DNA from: Deltaproteobacteria bacterium
Lineage (GTDB): Bacteria; Desulfobacterota; Desulfarculia; JACQYL01
Assembly: GCA_016208165.1 (NCBI GenBank)
Contig: JACQYL010000054.1
Span: forward strand, 1 to 64,000
Direction: 5' to 3'
DNA: 64,000 bases
The translations under genes were made by a program, and so were the position numbers. Shown here piece by piece: positions 40,530 to 49,843 of the stretch. How positions within the stretch are numbered: the stretch's first letter is position 1; every line of letters begins with the position of its first letter. Below the pieces are notes generated by a model. That model worked only from the letters and a program-made list of their open reading frames with translations. It was not told where the DNA came from and did not search any database.

Positions 40530-41168
40530 ATGGAACTGTGGGTGAATGGGAGGCAGGTGGATACCGGACCCTTGCAAACGACGGCGGATCTCAGGTCGGT
40601 TCTGGATATGGTTGCGACTCGATTCACTCCAGCGGGCCAGACGGTGACTGAAATCGTTCTGGACGGCAGACCACTCACCTGGGAGGAAGATCGAACGTTA
40701 GCGGAGACCAAGGTTGGGGGTTTGAACAAGATTGAGATACGTACTCATAATCCGGTCGAACTGGCTTTCGATGGGATCAAGGAAGGCCTTTCTTATCTCG
40801 AGAACCTGATAATCGGACTGCGAACCATTGCCCATCTATATCGTGAGAATGAGCTGGAAGAAGGATCCCGGCTGCTCAATCTGGCTTTGGAAGGCATCCA
40901 ATGGTTCAGCTCCATGATCGAAAACGTAGAGACCTTTGTACCTGTGGATTTCGGCGCCGAACGGTTTGGCGAGGGCACGATTTCAGAACATTATAAAGAT
41001 CTTCAGCCGTTGCTGGAAACGCTCGCGGGATTGCAGGAAAATCGGCGTTGGGGTGAAATGGCGGCGCTACTCGAGAACGACTTCGTGCCTTACTTCGAGC
41101 GTTGGCGGGAGCTTATGGAACGTATACTCCAAATTTCGGGACAGCGGACCGTATCCCATGAAGGGTAG
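40530..41168 (+). CDS. Uncharacterised protein beside FlgN-like gene, possible beta-grasp N-terminus
   Basis: 212 residues. The first about 70 residues (ELWVNGRQVDTG...TEIVLDGRPLTWEEDRTLAETKVGGLNKIEIRT) have the strand and helix spacing of a small ubiquitin-like beta-grasp fold; the rest is helical, acidic and rich in Leu and Glu. There is no signal peptide. AAAGGAG lies 7 bases before the ATG, and it overlaps the FlgN-like gene by 11 bases, so both are probably made together. The name of the family is unknown to me; a flagellar role is inferred from context. Confidence 0.75.
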   Translation: MELWVNGRQVDTGPLQTTADLRSVLDMVATRFTPAGQTVTEIVLDGRPLTWEEDRTLAETKVGGLNKIEIRTHNPVELAFDGIKEGLSYLENLIIGLRTIAHLYRENELEEGSRLLNLALEGIQWFSSMIENVETFVPVDFGAERFGEGTISEHYKDLQPLLETLAGLQENRRWGEMAALLENDFVPYFERWRELMERILQISGQRTVSHEG

Positions 41169-41610
41169 GAACGAGGGCGCCATTCAGGAAACCCTGGAAC
41201 TGGCCGGCAAGATGAACGGTCTTGTGAGGGAGCTTCTGTCGCTCACGGAGCGTTTGAAGGCCGCCCTGTCAGCCCAGGACCTCAACGCTTCGGCGGAGGC
41301 TCTGGATCTGCGTCAGGGAATACTGGACAGTGCGGCCAACCTGCGGGAACTCATATCCGGGAAACTGGACTCGTCTTATGATGGCGTCCCACTGCCCGAG
41401 GAAATCGCCGCTGTATTGGAAGACAATCGGAGGACGCTCCAAAACGTTCACGAAATGGAGGCCGAATGCATGGCTTTGGCGAGCGGCTACAGGGATGAAA
41501 TCAAGGATCGGTTGGGTCAAGTCCGTGCCGTGCGGAAGATGAAAGTTTACAACAAAGGAGGCGGCCAAGGGCGAACCGCGGCGGCCAAGCTGTTTAAGAA
41601 AAAGGTGTAA
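41158..41610 (+). CDS. FlgN-like flagellar chaperone
   Basis: 150 residues from the ATG at 41158 that overlaps the preceding gene. It is nearly all helical with Leu-rich heptads (LELAGKMNGLVRELLSLTERLKAAL) and a basic, glycine-rich end (KVYNKGGGQGR...LFKKKV), similar to FlgN, the chaperone of hook-filament junction proteins FlgK and FlgL. These proteins vary greatly in sequence, so the name rests on size, helical design, C-terminal tail and the flagellar neighbourhood. Confidence 0.6.
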   Translation: MKGRNEGAIQETLELAGKMNGLVRELLSLTERLKAALSAQDLNASAEALDLRQGILDSAANLRELISGKLDSSYDGVPLPEEIAAVLEDNRRTLQNVHEMEAECMALASGYRDEIKDRLGQVRAVRKMKVYNKGGGQGRTAAAKLFKKKV

Positions 41611-41667
41611 TCCCTCGAATGGTTACCATCTGGAATGGCTTCTACCCGGTCGAACCATGTGACGCGC

Positions 41668-41880
41668 TTAAGCCACTACATTTACGCGGCTTCCTTTGCC
41701 CGTCGCCTTGGCGGCGTAGGCAGGGTCGGGCCGTGAAAATTCCAACAGGGAAATCACGGCTTGCCCGGTCTGTTCCTGGGTCGACAACGCCTTGGATGCG
41801 ACCGAGGCGCTCATTTGCGCCGCCATAGCCCTTGAAGTCATCTGAGAGGACATGCTCATCAAGAGGGTATTAATATCCAT
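41668..41880 (-). CDS. YjfB-type putative motility protein
   Basis: 70 residues. The N-terminus (DINTLLMSMSSQMTSRAMAAQMSASVASKAL) matches the small putative motility protein family of YjfB (Pfam PF14070), often found beside flagellar genes. Its function is unknown. AGGGA lies 6 bases before the ATG. It is the last gene of the minus-strand fliD-fliS group. Confidence 0.72.
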   Translation of the reverse strand: MDINTLLMSMSSQMTSRAMAAQMSASVASKALSTQEQTGQAVISLLEFSRPDPAYAAKATGKGSRVNVVA

Positions 41881-41889
41881 ATGAAGTCC

Positions 41890-42195
41890 CTATATGACCG
41901 TCGTGTCTATGGGTTTTGCAGAGTGCGCCGAAAGAACGGACTCGTCTCCATCCATAATCGTTTTTCTGAGATGGCTCATGACCCTCATGGCTTCCCGGAT
42001 GTCCTGGATAGACGGCGATGAAGCCAACCTGTTTTGCTCTTCCACTGCGGCGGCTCGGGCGCGTGCTTTTTCGAGTTGCTGTTCAGAGTCTTTTCCTTGT
42101 TCCGATCCTTTTCGTTCCACAGGTTTCTTGTTGGCGGACCCGGATTGTACAAAGTCTTTTAGATAGATGATGTTGCCGAGTTCACTAACTCCCAT
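41890..42195 (-). CDS. Small hydrophilic protein in the fliD-fliS operon
   Basis: 101 residues, charged, with a Lys/Glu/Gln-rich middle and a helical C-terminal half (IQDIREAMRVMSHLRKTIMDGDESV). No family is recognised. GAGGAG lies 8 bases before the ATG. It is placed between fliS and the YjfB-type gene on the same strand, 29 bases after fliS, so a flagellar role is likely but not shown. Confidence 0.65.
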   Translation of the reverse strand: MGVSELGNIIYLKDFVQSGSANKKPVERKGSEQGKDSEQQLEKARARAAAVEEQNRLASSPSIQDIREAMRVMSHLRKTIMDGDESVLSAHSAKPIDTTVI

Positions 42196-42224
42196 TGAAT
42201 GTTCTCCTCTCAGCTGTCTTTCGA

Positions 42225-42698
42225 TCAGCCGCGTATACTGATGCTCTTGGCCGAAGGTTCCTGTTTTTCTCCCGCCTGAACCGGCGCGGAATGTTTTCCA
42301 TTCTTTACTCCATTGCCGTTTGCCTGGTGCATCCTCACCGCTTTACTCCAGGTTTCTCTCAATTGGGTCATCAGAACAAGCGCCTCATCGATGCCCGTAG
42401 CGTCTTTCTTTGCGTTGGCTTCCACGATCCTTCGGTTAATGAAAGCGTAAAGGCTTAACAAGTTTTTTGCGATTTCCCCTCCTTTTTCCGTGTTCAGACT
42501 GGCTGTCAATTCTCGAACTACATTTACAGCCTTTACCAGAGCATTGTGCGCGCCCTCAATGTCGTTTTCTCCGATCTTAAGCTTGCCCGTATTCAAGAAG
42601 GTGATGCCCGCATCGTACAGAAGGACGATCAGATCACCCTGGCCGACTCCTTCGATGCTCTGTTTGAGGTACTGCTGAACATGCTGTTTTGGCTGCAT
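42225..42698 (-). CDS. fliS: Flagellar export chaperone FliS
   Basis: 157 residues. It has the FliS core: the QQYLKQSIEG start, DLIVLLYDAGITFL, AHNALVKAVNVVRELTASLN and LLSLYAFINRRIVEANAKKD. FliS binds the flagellin C-terminus and prevents polymerisation in the cytoplasm. The open frame begins further upstream (42776), but GAGG lies 6 bases before the ATG at 42698. It follows fliD closely, the usual order. The C-terminal tail is longer and low in complexity. Confidence 0.93.
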   Translation of the reverse strand: MQPKQHVQQYLKQSIEGVGQGDLIVLLYDAGITFLNTGKLKIGENDIEGAHNALVKAVNVVRELTASLNTEKGGEIAKNLLSLYAFINRRIVEANAKKDATGIDEALVLMTQLRETWSKAVRMHQANGNGVKNGKHSAPVQAGEKQEPSAKSISIRG

Positions 42699-42756
42699 AG
42701 GAAACCTCGCTCTTTTTCTGATAATGATGAACGTTATTTCGTGGGCGCCGGCACGC

Positions 42757-45150
42757 TTATTGAGTGCCGGAACCACCGCCCCCTGAGTTGCTTAAGAGCG
42801 CAGTGATGCTGCTCGTCTGTTGGTTCAACCTCGCGATCTGTTCCTCCATCGCGGTGAACTGGGCCCATAGCCTCTGCTCGAGGCGATCAAGCCGGGTTTG
42901 CTCGGTTTCGATCTGTTCGCTCAATCGTAGAAGGCTTTGATCCAAACTCCCCTGAATTTTTGTTTGTTCGTCCAGTATGCCTTCGCCGTCCACATAGCTG
43001 CCCACCAACTCGTCCATTTGACGCGCCAAGCCACTGTCGTTGCTCGTATCCGTGGAACCTTCCGCCGCGAACAGCTCGTAGACCTTGTCGGCGTCGTTCG
43101 TCAATGCGTCCAGGAGATCCGAATTCAGGGAGAGATATTCACGTACAGTGTCCTCATAATTGTCCTCGCCCGTGGGTTTGAGCAGCAAATACCCCTCCTT
43201 GGCGTCATTGAAACCGCCGATGCTTCCGGGTGTGATTCCGATCTCCGCGAGATCGTTCAAAACGGGGTTCAAACCCTCGACGCCGCTGGTCGCCTGACGC
43301 CTGAGCGACTGATACAGCAATCGGAGCGAGCCGTCTTTTCGTATGAATTGGTATTCATTGTAAAGTTGGTAGTAGGCTTGATACTCTTCATATTCGTAAA
43401 TGGTCATCTCATTTTTTTCATCGTCACTTAAGGGATTCAGGTACTCTCTTTGCTCACGGTCGAGTTGAGGAGGATTCAGTCTCTCGATCATTTCGTTGTA
43501 TTGGACGATGAAAGTAGTGATGCTATCCAGCGCGCGGTCCGTATCATTCGCTATACTGATCGTAACGGACGATGTGGTGGGTGAGTGCAGGTTGAGGGTG
43601 ACTCCGCCCAGCACATCGCTCACCGAATTAGTGGAGCGGGTATAGCCGATTCCGTCCAGGGTAAAGACGGCATCCTGCCCGCGAATCCCGCTTTCTATGT
43701 TTTCCTCCACGGCCACGCTTACGGAGGAAGAACCGAAATAATCAGAGACGGTGTTGACGGATTGGGAAGATTCATCGGAAATGGTAAATCCTCCGCTATA
43801 TCCTTGCTGGGTCGAGTAGAGCGTAATGCCTCCCGCTCCATCCGTCATGGCGCGGGCAACCGTCCCCCCTCTGTTGAGCGCGTAGGCGAATGTAAGGGCA
43901 TTGTATTCGGCTTCCACGGAACTGCCGCTGTTCGTTACGGATTGTGACCATGAACCGGTTCCGGTGGCCGCGCGTTCGGTGTCGGAGATTCTCAGCTCAT
44001 CCAGCAGTCCTCCGAAGAAAGAACCTGTTCCGGAGTCGCTGCCCACATAGAGATCGTCTCCACTGTCCACGATAACTCCCGTGCCCCACCCGGCTCCACT
44101 GTAACTGCCGGTGCTGGTGCTTCCGGAAGCCGTGGTTCCCACCACCAGACCCATGGTGGATGTGTCGCCGTTGTAGGTGGCCGTCACTTTGTACCAGTTG
44201 TCGTCGGAAAGGGCGGCGTCGGAAGTGAAGGTGCGTTTGCCGTCCGTCGTCCAGATCGAGAACTCGAGATGTCCCGAAGCGTCTACGGCCAGTTCGAACC
44301 CGTCGCCGCCTTTGTTGACAATGGTTGAAGCGGTTCCAACCGTACTGGGATTGACCCAGAGTTCCAAGGTCATCTGAGCGTTGCCGTCAACGTAAAGGGA
44401 AGTACTGCCGCTGGCGGACATGGATACATAGTCATCGGCTCCATCAAAGCTGAGACCGTTATACATGAAGCTTCCGGACTCCCATGACGCTCCGTGTCGG
44501 GTGGCCGTGCTCCCGTTGCCCAAGGCGTCTTCGGAGGTCGTTCCATCCCCTTCGTTAAAGCGCCAGAGCCCGATGGTGTCGCTGTCCGCCTCGAATTCCG
44601 ACGGTGGAGCGGAATCCGAGAGGCCTAATTCAAACAGGTCGAAGGCGCTCGGGGCCGTTATGGTGAAGCCGGCTCCACTGCCTCCTCCGCCGTCTGAACG
44701 GTTAAAAAATCGCAAGCTGTCCGGTCCCTCTTTAACCACTCCCACTTCAACGAATCCGGTGCTCCAGTTGCCGGACGTGTTCCAATGAGTAACGAAGGTG
44801 TCGATATTCGTGATGGAGCCGCTCAGGGGGTTGGTCCAGGTGGCGGCGGTCGAACCCGCGTCACCGGCCAGAATCTGAAAGACCGCATTACCGGCGATCC
44901 CATCCACCCAGTTTACGGCTCCGGCTGCTTCCTGATACGCGCCCGTACTTTGCGTTTCCGGTATGTATATGTTGGTGGTAACGGAGGAACCTGTGGGGGT
45001 AATGGTAACGGTGTCCAGGGCGCGTGCGCCGCTCACCGCGGATGAGCCGGCGCTCTCGGCGTAAAGGTCATCCACCAGATTCAACGCCTTCAAAATATTG
45101 CTGGTGTCTCCCTGCGCTCCTAATTGGATCTTGTCTCCATTCGTGAGCAC
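42757..45150 (-). pseudogene. fliD: Flagellar cap protein FliD, 3' part with inserted LamG-like domain
   Basis: 797 residues in the same frame as the 5' part, separated from it by a TGA and four codons. It contains a LamG/concanavalin-like jellyroll (about 190-400; IGLWRFNEGDG, LSFDGADDYVSM, MTLELWVNPS, WYKVTATYNGD, GLLDELRISDTERA), then the usual FliD C-terminal half (VSDVLGGVTLNLHSPTTSSVTISIANDTD, FIVQYNEMIERL, EIGITPGS) and the terminal coiled coil (LRLSEQIETEQTRLDRLEQRLWAQFTAMEEQIARLN). FliD caps the growing filament. The apparent GTG start at 45150 has no ribosome binding site, so this part is hardly made alone. Confidence 0.88.
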
Positions 45151-45162
45151 CGTCCCCGTTTT

Positions 45163-46815
45163 TCAACTGATGGTGAATTTGTCGGTAGCGGAATCGTAGG
45201 CCGCGGTGACCTTTGCGCTCGAGTTATTAATGATTCGGATCAGATCTTCCAGGGTGTGGGCGCCGGCATTCACGTAGAGTGACACGCCGTTGATGGTGAA
45301 CGTGCCGCTGGTGGGTTTGAGTGAAAATCCGGCGTCGCTCAGAGTGGAGCCCGTGCTGATTCCGCCGCCGTAACTACCGGGGTTGTTGGATGCCCCCTCG
45401 TTTGCCGTCAAGTTGGCGATGGTCAGAAAATTACTGGTGTCGGTGGCGGAGCCCAGGGAAATGGCAATCCCGTTGTTTTCGTTGCCGGTCAGCAAGAAGC
45501 GATCATTCTCCGCATCATACGCAGCCGTGACCCCGGCGTCACTGCCGTTAATCAATCCGATCACGTCGTTTACGCTGAGGGATTGATAGTTACTGATCGT
45601 GATCTGAACACCATTGATCGTAAAGGCGCCGTTGGTGAGGCTGCTCGGTTCGTCGGCGAATCCGGCGCTGTTCAGTCCGGAAACGGAGGTGTTCAACGGC
45701 GCCGAAGTCGACACGCCAGAGCCTCCGTAAATGACCGATGGAACAGGGCCGGTGGTGTTCAAGTCCGCGTTCGTGTGAACGACGGCTTCTCCGACACTCA
45801 GGCCGTCATCGGAAGCGAATGATACGCCCCGGACCAAGCCGGTCGAGTTCTCGTCGATTTCGATCTGCAGAAGTTCCAGGCTGGAGGCCACCACGTCCGT
45901 GACCACTTTGGTGGATGTTGCAGAGACACCGGTCGGCGAGGCTAAGGTTCCGAACCCCAGCGCCTCGTTGGCGGAGTCGGTGGTCGACTGTACGGCCGGC
46001 GAGCTGGAGGCGCCGGACAAATCATATAAGGTCAGCTTGTCCGTATTCGCACCGGCGTCTCTGGACGTTCGCACGGCGACATAGGTGACATCCCGAGTGT
46101 CCTTGGCCGTATTCAATGCCTCGTTGATCTTGTCCTCGATGTCGGCGGCCACTCGCGAGGTGGCCGTTACATCGGCGGCGGCGTCCTCGAGAGTGACCTC
46201 GATGGTCTCGCCGGCGATAACCAGGCTCAGCTTATTGTTGGAACTCGAGATGGAGGTTCCGATGGTCCCTTCGATCGTTCCGCTCTCGAATTCCGCGGTG
46301 CTCGTCAGGGTTCGAATTTGGCCGCCGCCATTGGGTCTGAATTCGGACCGGGCGCGGAAATAATCCCCCTCATCCGTAATACTGATGTCGTGCGTGCCTT
46401 CCAGGTTGTCGGTGGGACGTCCGCTTACGGAGGTGAAGCCAAGCGTATTGGGAGGTGTTGCCACCAAAGACGCGCGTGTGTAAAGGCTTCGCGCCACGGC
46501 AGGGGTTGCGACCTGGGATATCTCGAGAACGTGTGTTCCGGGCTGCGCCTCGACACTGGCTGTGGCGGAGACATGGCTTTCATCGGAGGAGGAGACGATC
46601 TTGGATTTGAAGGTCGACTCGAGACGCAGTTCGAGAAGCGAACGACGGAACTCGAGAAGTTTGTCTTCCACACCCTGGAGTACGGTTTTCTTGAGCGAGA
46701 CCGTCTCTTGCTTCTGTTCCAGCCGGGTCAACGGTTGTCGGGCGGCCTTCATCAGGGTATCGATGATGCTTTGAGTATCCAGCCCCGAAGCCAAGCCTCC
46801 CAGTTTGATCGCCAT
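45163..46815 (-). pseudogene. fliD: Flagellar cap protein FliD, 5' part ending in an in-frame TGA
   Basis: 550 residues starting with the typical KLGGLASGLDTQSIIDTLMKAARQPLTRLEQKQ segment and the N-terminal coiled coil, preceded by AAGGAGG 5 bases before the ATG. The middle has at least two flagellin IN-type repeats (GAFTINGVQITISNYQSLSVNDVIGLIN and GTFTINGVSLYVNAGAHTLEDLIRIIN). It stops at TGA (45163-45165) within DKFTIS-*-KTGTVLTNGDKIQLG; homologs usually have Ser or Thr here, so a TCA to TGA change would explain it. With the 3' part the gene spans 1,352 codons, much more than usual. Confidence 0.9.
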
Positions 46816-46866
46816 GTGTCCCTCCTTGGACCCGATAGAACTAAACCATCCCAGCCGCTATTCTAT

Positions 46867-46893
46867 CTATCGGATTGGGAGTTGAAAACTTTA
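46867..46893 (-). promoter_or_regulatory. Sigma-28 (FliA) promoter of fliD
   Basis: Minus-strand TAAAGTTT (46886-46893), an 11-base spacer and TCCGATAG (46867-46874); the consensus is TAAAGTTT-N11-GCCGATAA. It lies about 50 bases before the fliD ATG and would make fliD-fliS a late, FliA-dependent operon. Confidence 0.8.
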
Positions 46894-47121
46894 CAATCTA
46901 TGCTAAAGAAATTGAATGGAAGACCGATTGTATAGTACGAGCCGTGCACGGGGCGCAGGTCTGCCCTTGGGACAGGCGGAAAAGACTCGCCTGTTGAAAT
47001 TGAAGCCGGTCGGCGCCCTACAAACTACATTTTCAAGGTGGATGTTTTGCAAGAAGCGGACCTTTCCGTCTTCAAAGGGACGGAAGATATTAATTTCAGC
47101 GATTTCAAGTGGATACGCTCT

Positions 47122-47775
47122 ATGAGCTCTGAAATAAAAGCGTTGTTGGCCGAGGATGACGAACTCCACCGGGAAATAATTGCCGAACTCATGCAGAACG
47201 CAGGGATGAACGTTGATGTAGCAGGCGACGGCGCCAAAACCATAGAAATGATCCAGGAGAACGATTACGACGTGGTGATTTCGGATCTGGTCATGCCCAA
47301 CAAGAACGGGATGGATGTCCTGCGGGCGGCCAAGTCCAAAAGCGGGGACATTCTCGTGGTCATCGTCACGGGGTTCGGAAGCATGGAGACCCTTATAGAA
47401 GCGATCAGGGAAGGTGCTTACGATTATCTTACAAAACCTTTTAAATTGGACGAACTCAGGCTGCTGCTTCGCAACGTGATGGAAAAGATCAAAATAGAGA
47501 GAGCCAACCGAAAGCTTGCCGTTGAACTCGATCGATCAAGAGAGCAAGTGGACACGCTGAGCCGCGAAAAAGAACGATTGCGGGTCGAGTTGGAGGAGAC
47601 ACGGGCGAAGATGCTCGAGCACGAAGGCAACTTGGGTTCTTTGCTCAGCCAATTCCCTTTTCTGGTGGGCGCGACCACTCCCCGGGAGCTGAGATCGCCC
47701 GGAGAGGAGGAATCGAAGACCGGGAGCGGATCGACCGCCACCAAGGGCGAGAAGAAATTGATCACAAAAGTCTGA
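47122..47775 (+). CDS. Response regulator with C-terminal coiled coil, no output domain
   Basis: 217 residues from the preferred ATG. The receiver (about 3-120) has the acidic pair AEDDE, phosphoacceptor in VVISDLVMPN, the Thr in VIVTGFGS and Lys in DYLTKPFKLDE. It is followed by a coiled coil (about 125-180, LDRSREQVDTLSREKERLRVELEETRAKML) and a charged tail with no DNA-binding or catalytic domain. The frame is open from a GTG at 47038; I prefer the ATG at 47122 because the receiver starts there. It is divergent from fliD; the partner kinase is not in the window. Confidence 0.82.
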   Translation: MSSEIKALLAEDDELHREIIAELMQNAGMNVDVAGDGAKTIEMIQENDYDVVISDLVMPNKNGMDVLRAAKSKSGDILVVIVTGFGSMETLIEAIREGAYDYLTKPFKLDELRLLLRNVMEKIKIERANRKLAVELDRSREQVDTLSREKERLRVELEETRAKMLEHEGNLGSLLSQFPFLVGATTPRELRSPGEEESKTGSGSTATKGEKKLITKV

Positions 47776-48187
47776 TTCATCTACTTTCCACTGCCGAACC
47801 GGCTTCCTGCACCCCATCTTCCCGTCCTTTCAGGTAGTTTTCCAGTTCGCGGACCGGCCGTTTCCGTCGAAACCGTTCCCGAGGCGGCCAATCATGGCGC
47901 GATCCGTTGCTGCTCCGAATCGCCCCTGACGGACCGGCAGAGGAGGCGTTCGGAGCCGTCGCCCCGTCCCTCGCGACGACGCGCCAAATAATAGCGCTTG
48001 AAGCGATCCTTTTCCTCTCTTATAATCCTGCCATCAGGCTATTCCTGTATTTTTTTCTTGCGCCGTCTTGTTCTGCCGGCAAATGAGCGGGAGAGCCGGA
48101 GCCTCGGAGTCCATGTGGCTGAAGGGGGAGGCTCGGCTTCTTTCCGATGACAATGAGTTGCAGGCTCAGACTTGGGTAGAGTTTCGT
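47776..48187. other. Intergenic region before the FlrA-like gene
   Basis: About 410 bases. The FlrA-like open frame extends into it from 48068. On the minus strand there is an open, arginine-rich frame from about 48031 to 47786 without a start codon, which may be chance. I see no promoter of the sigma-54 or sigma-28 kind, and no terminator. Confidence 0.35.
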
Positions 48188-49600
48188 ATGCCTCAAATAG
48201 CCCGTCTCTTGATAGCCGAACAGGATGAGAAGCTGGCGGAGGAGATCGCCCGGAATCTCAATGGGAGCGAGTACAATGTCAGGCATGTTCGCAGTGGCGA
48301 GGAACTGTTCAACGCGCTCGCGCAGAATGCCTGCGACGTGGTGCTCTGCAACTTGAATGTCCCCCCGACAGGGGGGCTAGATGTTTTGCGATTTGTCCGT
48401 CGGCTGGATTCCCGGCCCCCTGTAATTGTTTTTTCAGAGGATCCTTCGATCCGTACCGCTGTGGAGGTGGTGCGACAGGGAGCGCTCGACTTTATCGAAA
48501 GCCCCATCAATTACGATTTGCTGCGATCGATCCTGGCCCATGCGGTGCAGAAGAAGCATCAGGAAACAGAGGCCGGGCCGGACAATGCGCCGATTCCGAA
48601 ATTCGATGCGGGATACATCGTGGGCGATTCGGAGCCGATGCAACGCGTCTTCAAGATGATCGAGCGCGTGGCTCCAACGGACAGTACCGTGTTGATTTTA
48701 GGTGAAAGCGGAACAGGCAAGGAACTGATCGCCAAGGCGATTCATTCCAACAGCCATCGTTCCGATCAGAACCTGGTTACGATCAACTGTGGCGCTATTC
48801 CCCAGGAGCTCCTGGAAAGCGAGCTTTTCGGTTTTGAGAAGGGGGCTTTCACCGGTGCGCACCGGACACGTATCGGACGCTTCGAAATGGCCCATAAGGG
48901 TACGATCTTTCTGGACGAGATAGGCGACATGCCTCTGGCCCTCCAGGTTAAGATGCTGAGGGTATTGCAGGAAAAGAAATTTGAACGCATCGGCGCATCG
49001 GAATCCGTTAGCGTGGATGTTCGGATCATAGCGGCCACCCATCGAGATCTGAATGCGGCCATTCGTGAGAAGACTTTTCGCGAAGACCTGTATTACCGGT
49101 TGAACGTGTTTCCCATTGTCCTTCCGCCACTCCGGAGACGAAAGTCGGACATTCCTTTGCTGACGGAGGCCATTTTGGAGCGCTTTCGCAGAATCCGGAA
49201 CCATAAGATTTCAGGCGTCTCCGAAGAAACCATGATGGCCATTGTGGATTACAACTGGCCCGGCAACGTTCGAGAGCTCGAAAACGTGATCGAAAGAGCC
49301 ATCATCTTGAAGGACGAAGGTCTGATCGAGTTGGAAGACCTGCCCGACAATGTATGCGAAGCGGTAGTGGCCGAGGATCGGATTCAAACCGATGTCAGCT
49401 CCGACTTCCGAAATTTCTTTCAGGAAGGGGAGGTGAATTTCAGTACGGCAGTGACCGATTTCGAGCGTCAACTGATTCTGGAGGCCCTGGATCGGAGCAA
49501 CTGGGTGAAAAACAGGGCCGCCAAAATGCTCAACATGAAGCGCACCACCCTGGTGGAAAAGATGAAACGCATCAACCTCGAGAAAGAAAGGCTCCGTTAG
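48188..49600 (+). CDS. flrA: FlrA/FleQ-like sigma-54 flagellar master activator
   Basis: 470 residues from the ATG at 48188 (the frame is open to 48068). A degenerate receiver domain (about 3-120) is followed by a complete AAA+ domain with GESGTGKE, ESELFGFEKGAFTGAHRT, GTIFLDEIGDM and WPGNVRELENVIERA, and a Fis-type helix-turn-helix (FERQLILEALDRSNWVKNRAAKMLNMKRTTLVEKMKR). In the receiver the phosphoacceptor position is Asn (VVLCNLNVPP), so it is unlikely to be activated by phosphorylation, as in FleQ/FlrA. It should turn on sigma-54 flagellar promoters nearby. The start is uncertain because no good Shine-Dalgarno sequence is seen. Confidence 0.85.
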   Translation: MPQIARLLIAEQDEKLAEEIARNLNGSEYNVRHVRSGEELFNALAQNACDVVLCNLNVPPTGGLDVLRFVRRLDSRPPVIVFSEDPSIRTAVEVVRQGALDFIESPINYDLLRSILAHAVQKKHQETEAGPDNAPIPKFDAGYIVGDSEPMQRVFKMIERVAPTDSTVLILGESGTGKELIAKAIHSNSHRSDQNLVTINCGAIPQELLESELFGFEKGAFTGAHRTRIGRFEMAHKGTIFLDEIGDMPLALQVKMLRVLQEKKFERIGASESVSVDVRIIAATHRDLNAAIREKTFREDLYYRLNVFPIVLPPLRRRKSDIPLLTEAILERFRRIRNHKISGVSEETMMAIVDYNWPGNVRELENVIERAIILKDEGLIELEDLPDNVCEAVVAEDRIQTDVSSDFRNFFQEGEVNFSTAVTDFERQLILEALDRSNWVKNRAAKMLNMKRTTLVEKMKRINLEKERLR

Positions 49601-49775
49601 ACCACATGTCAAACTCTTGACGGATAAACGTTCGGGGTATTGGATCGATGGGACTGAGATCCCATGAAATGGTAAACCTCGCCGAAGCGATTCGTAGCCT
49701 GTTGAGTGCATGCCCTTCTCTTTCGCCTCTCCCTGTTCCGTTCGACAAAAAGGTTGAACACGCATTCCCGACTTC

Positions 49776-49791
49776 TGGCACAGGTTTTGCT
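49776..49791 (+). promoter_or_regulatory. Sigma-54 promoter of the AMIN-TPR/flrC operon
   Basis: TGGCACA-GGTT-TTGCT matches the consensus TGGCACG-N4-TTGCW with the exact GG-N10-GC spacing. It is about 70-90 bases before the candidate start codons of the AMIN-TPR gene, within the gap after the FlrA-like gene. Confidence 0.8.
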
Positions 49792-49843
49792 CCCCATGCT
49801 GTAATCTCGCTGTATCAAGCCGTTTTGAATTCACGTAAGGCTA

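Noticed and set aside
45163-45165. Selenocysteine readthrough of the TGA in fliD
   Set aside because: Homologous positions hold Ser or Thr, FliD has no redox role, and I see no obvious selenocysteine-insertion hairpin right after the codon; a nonsense change or base error is simpler.
47786-48031. Open, arginine-rich minus frame between the response regulator and the FlrA-like gene
   Set aside because: It has no start codon in frame and no ribosome binding site; possibly a relic but not supportable.
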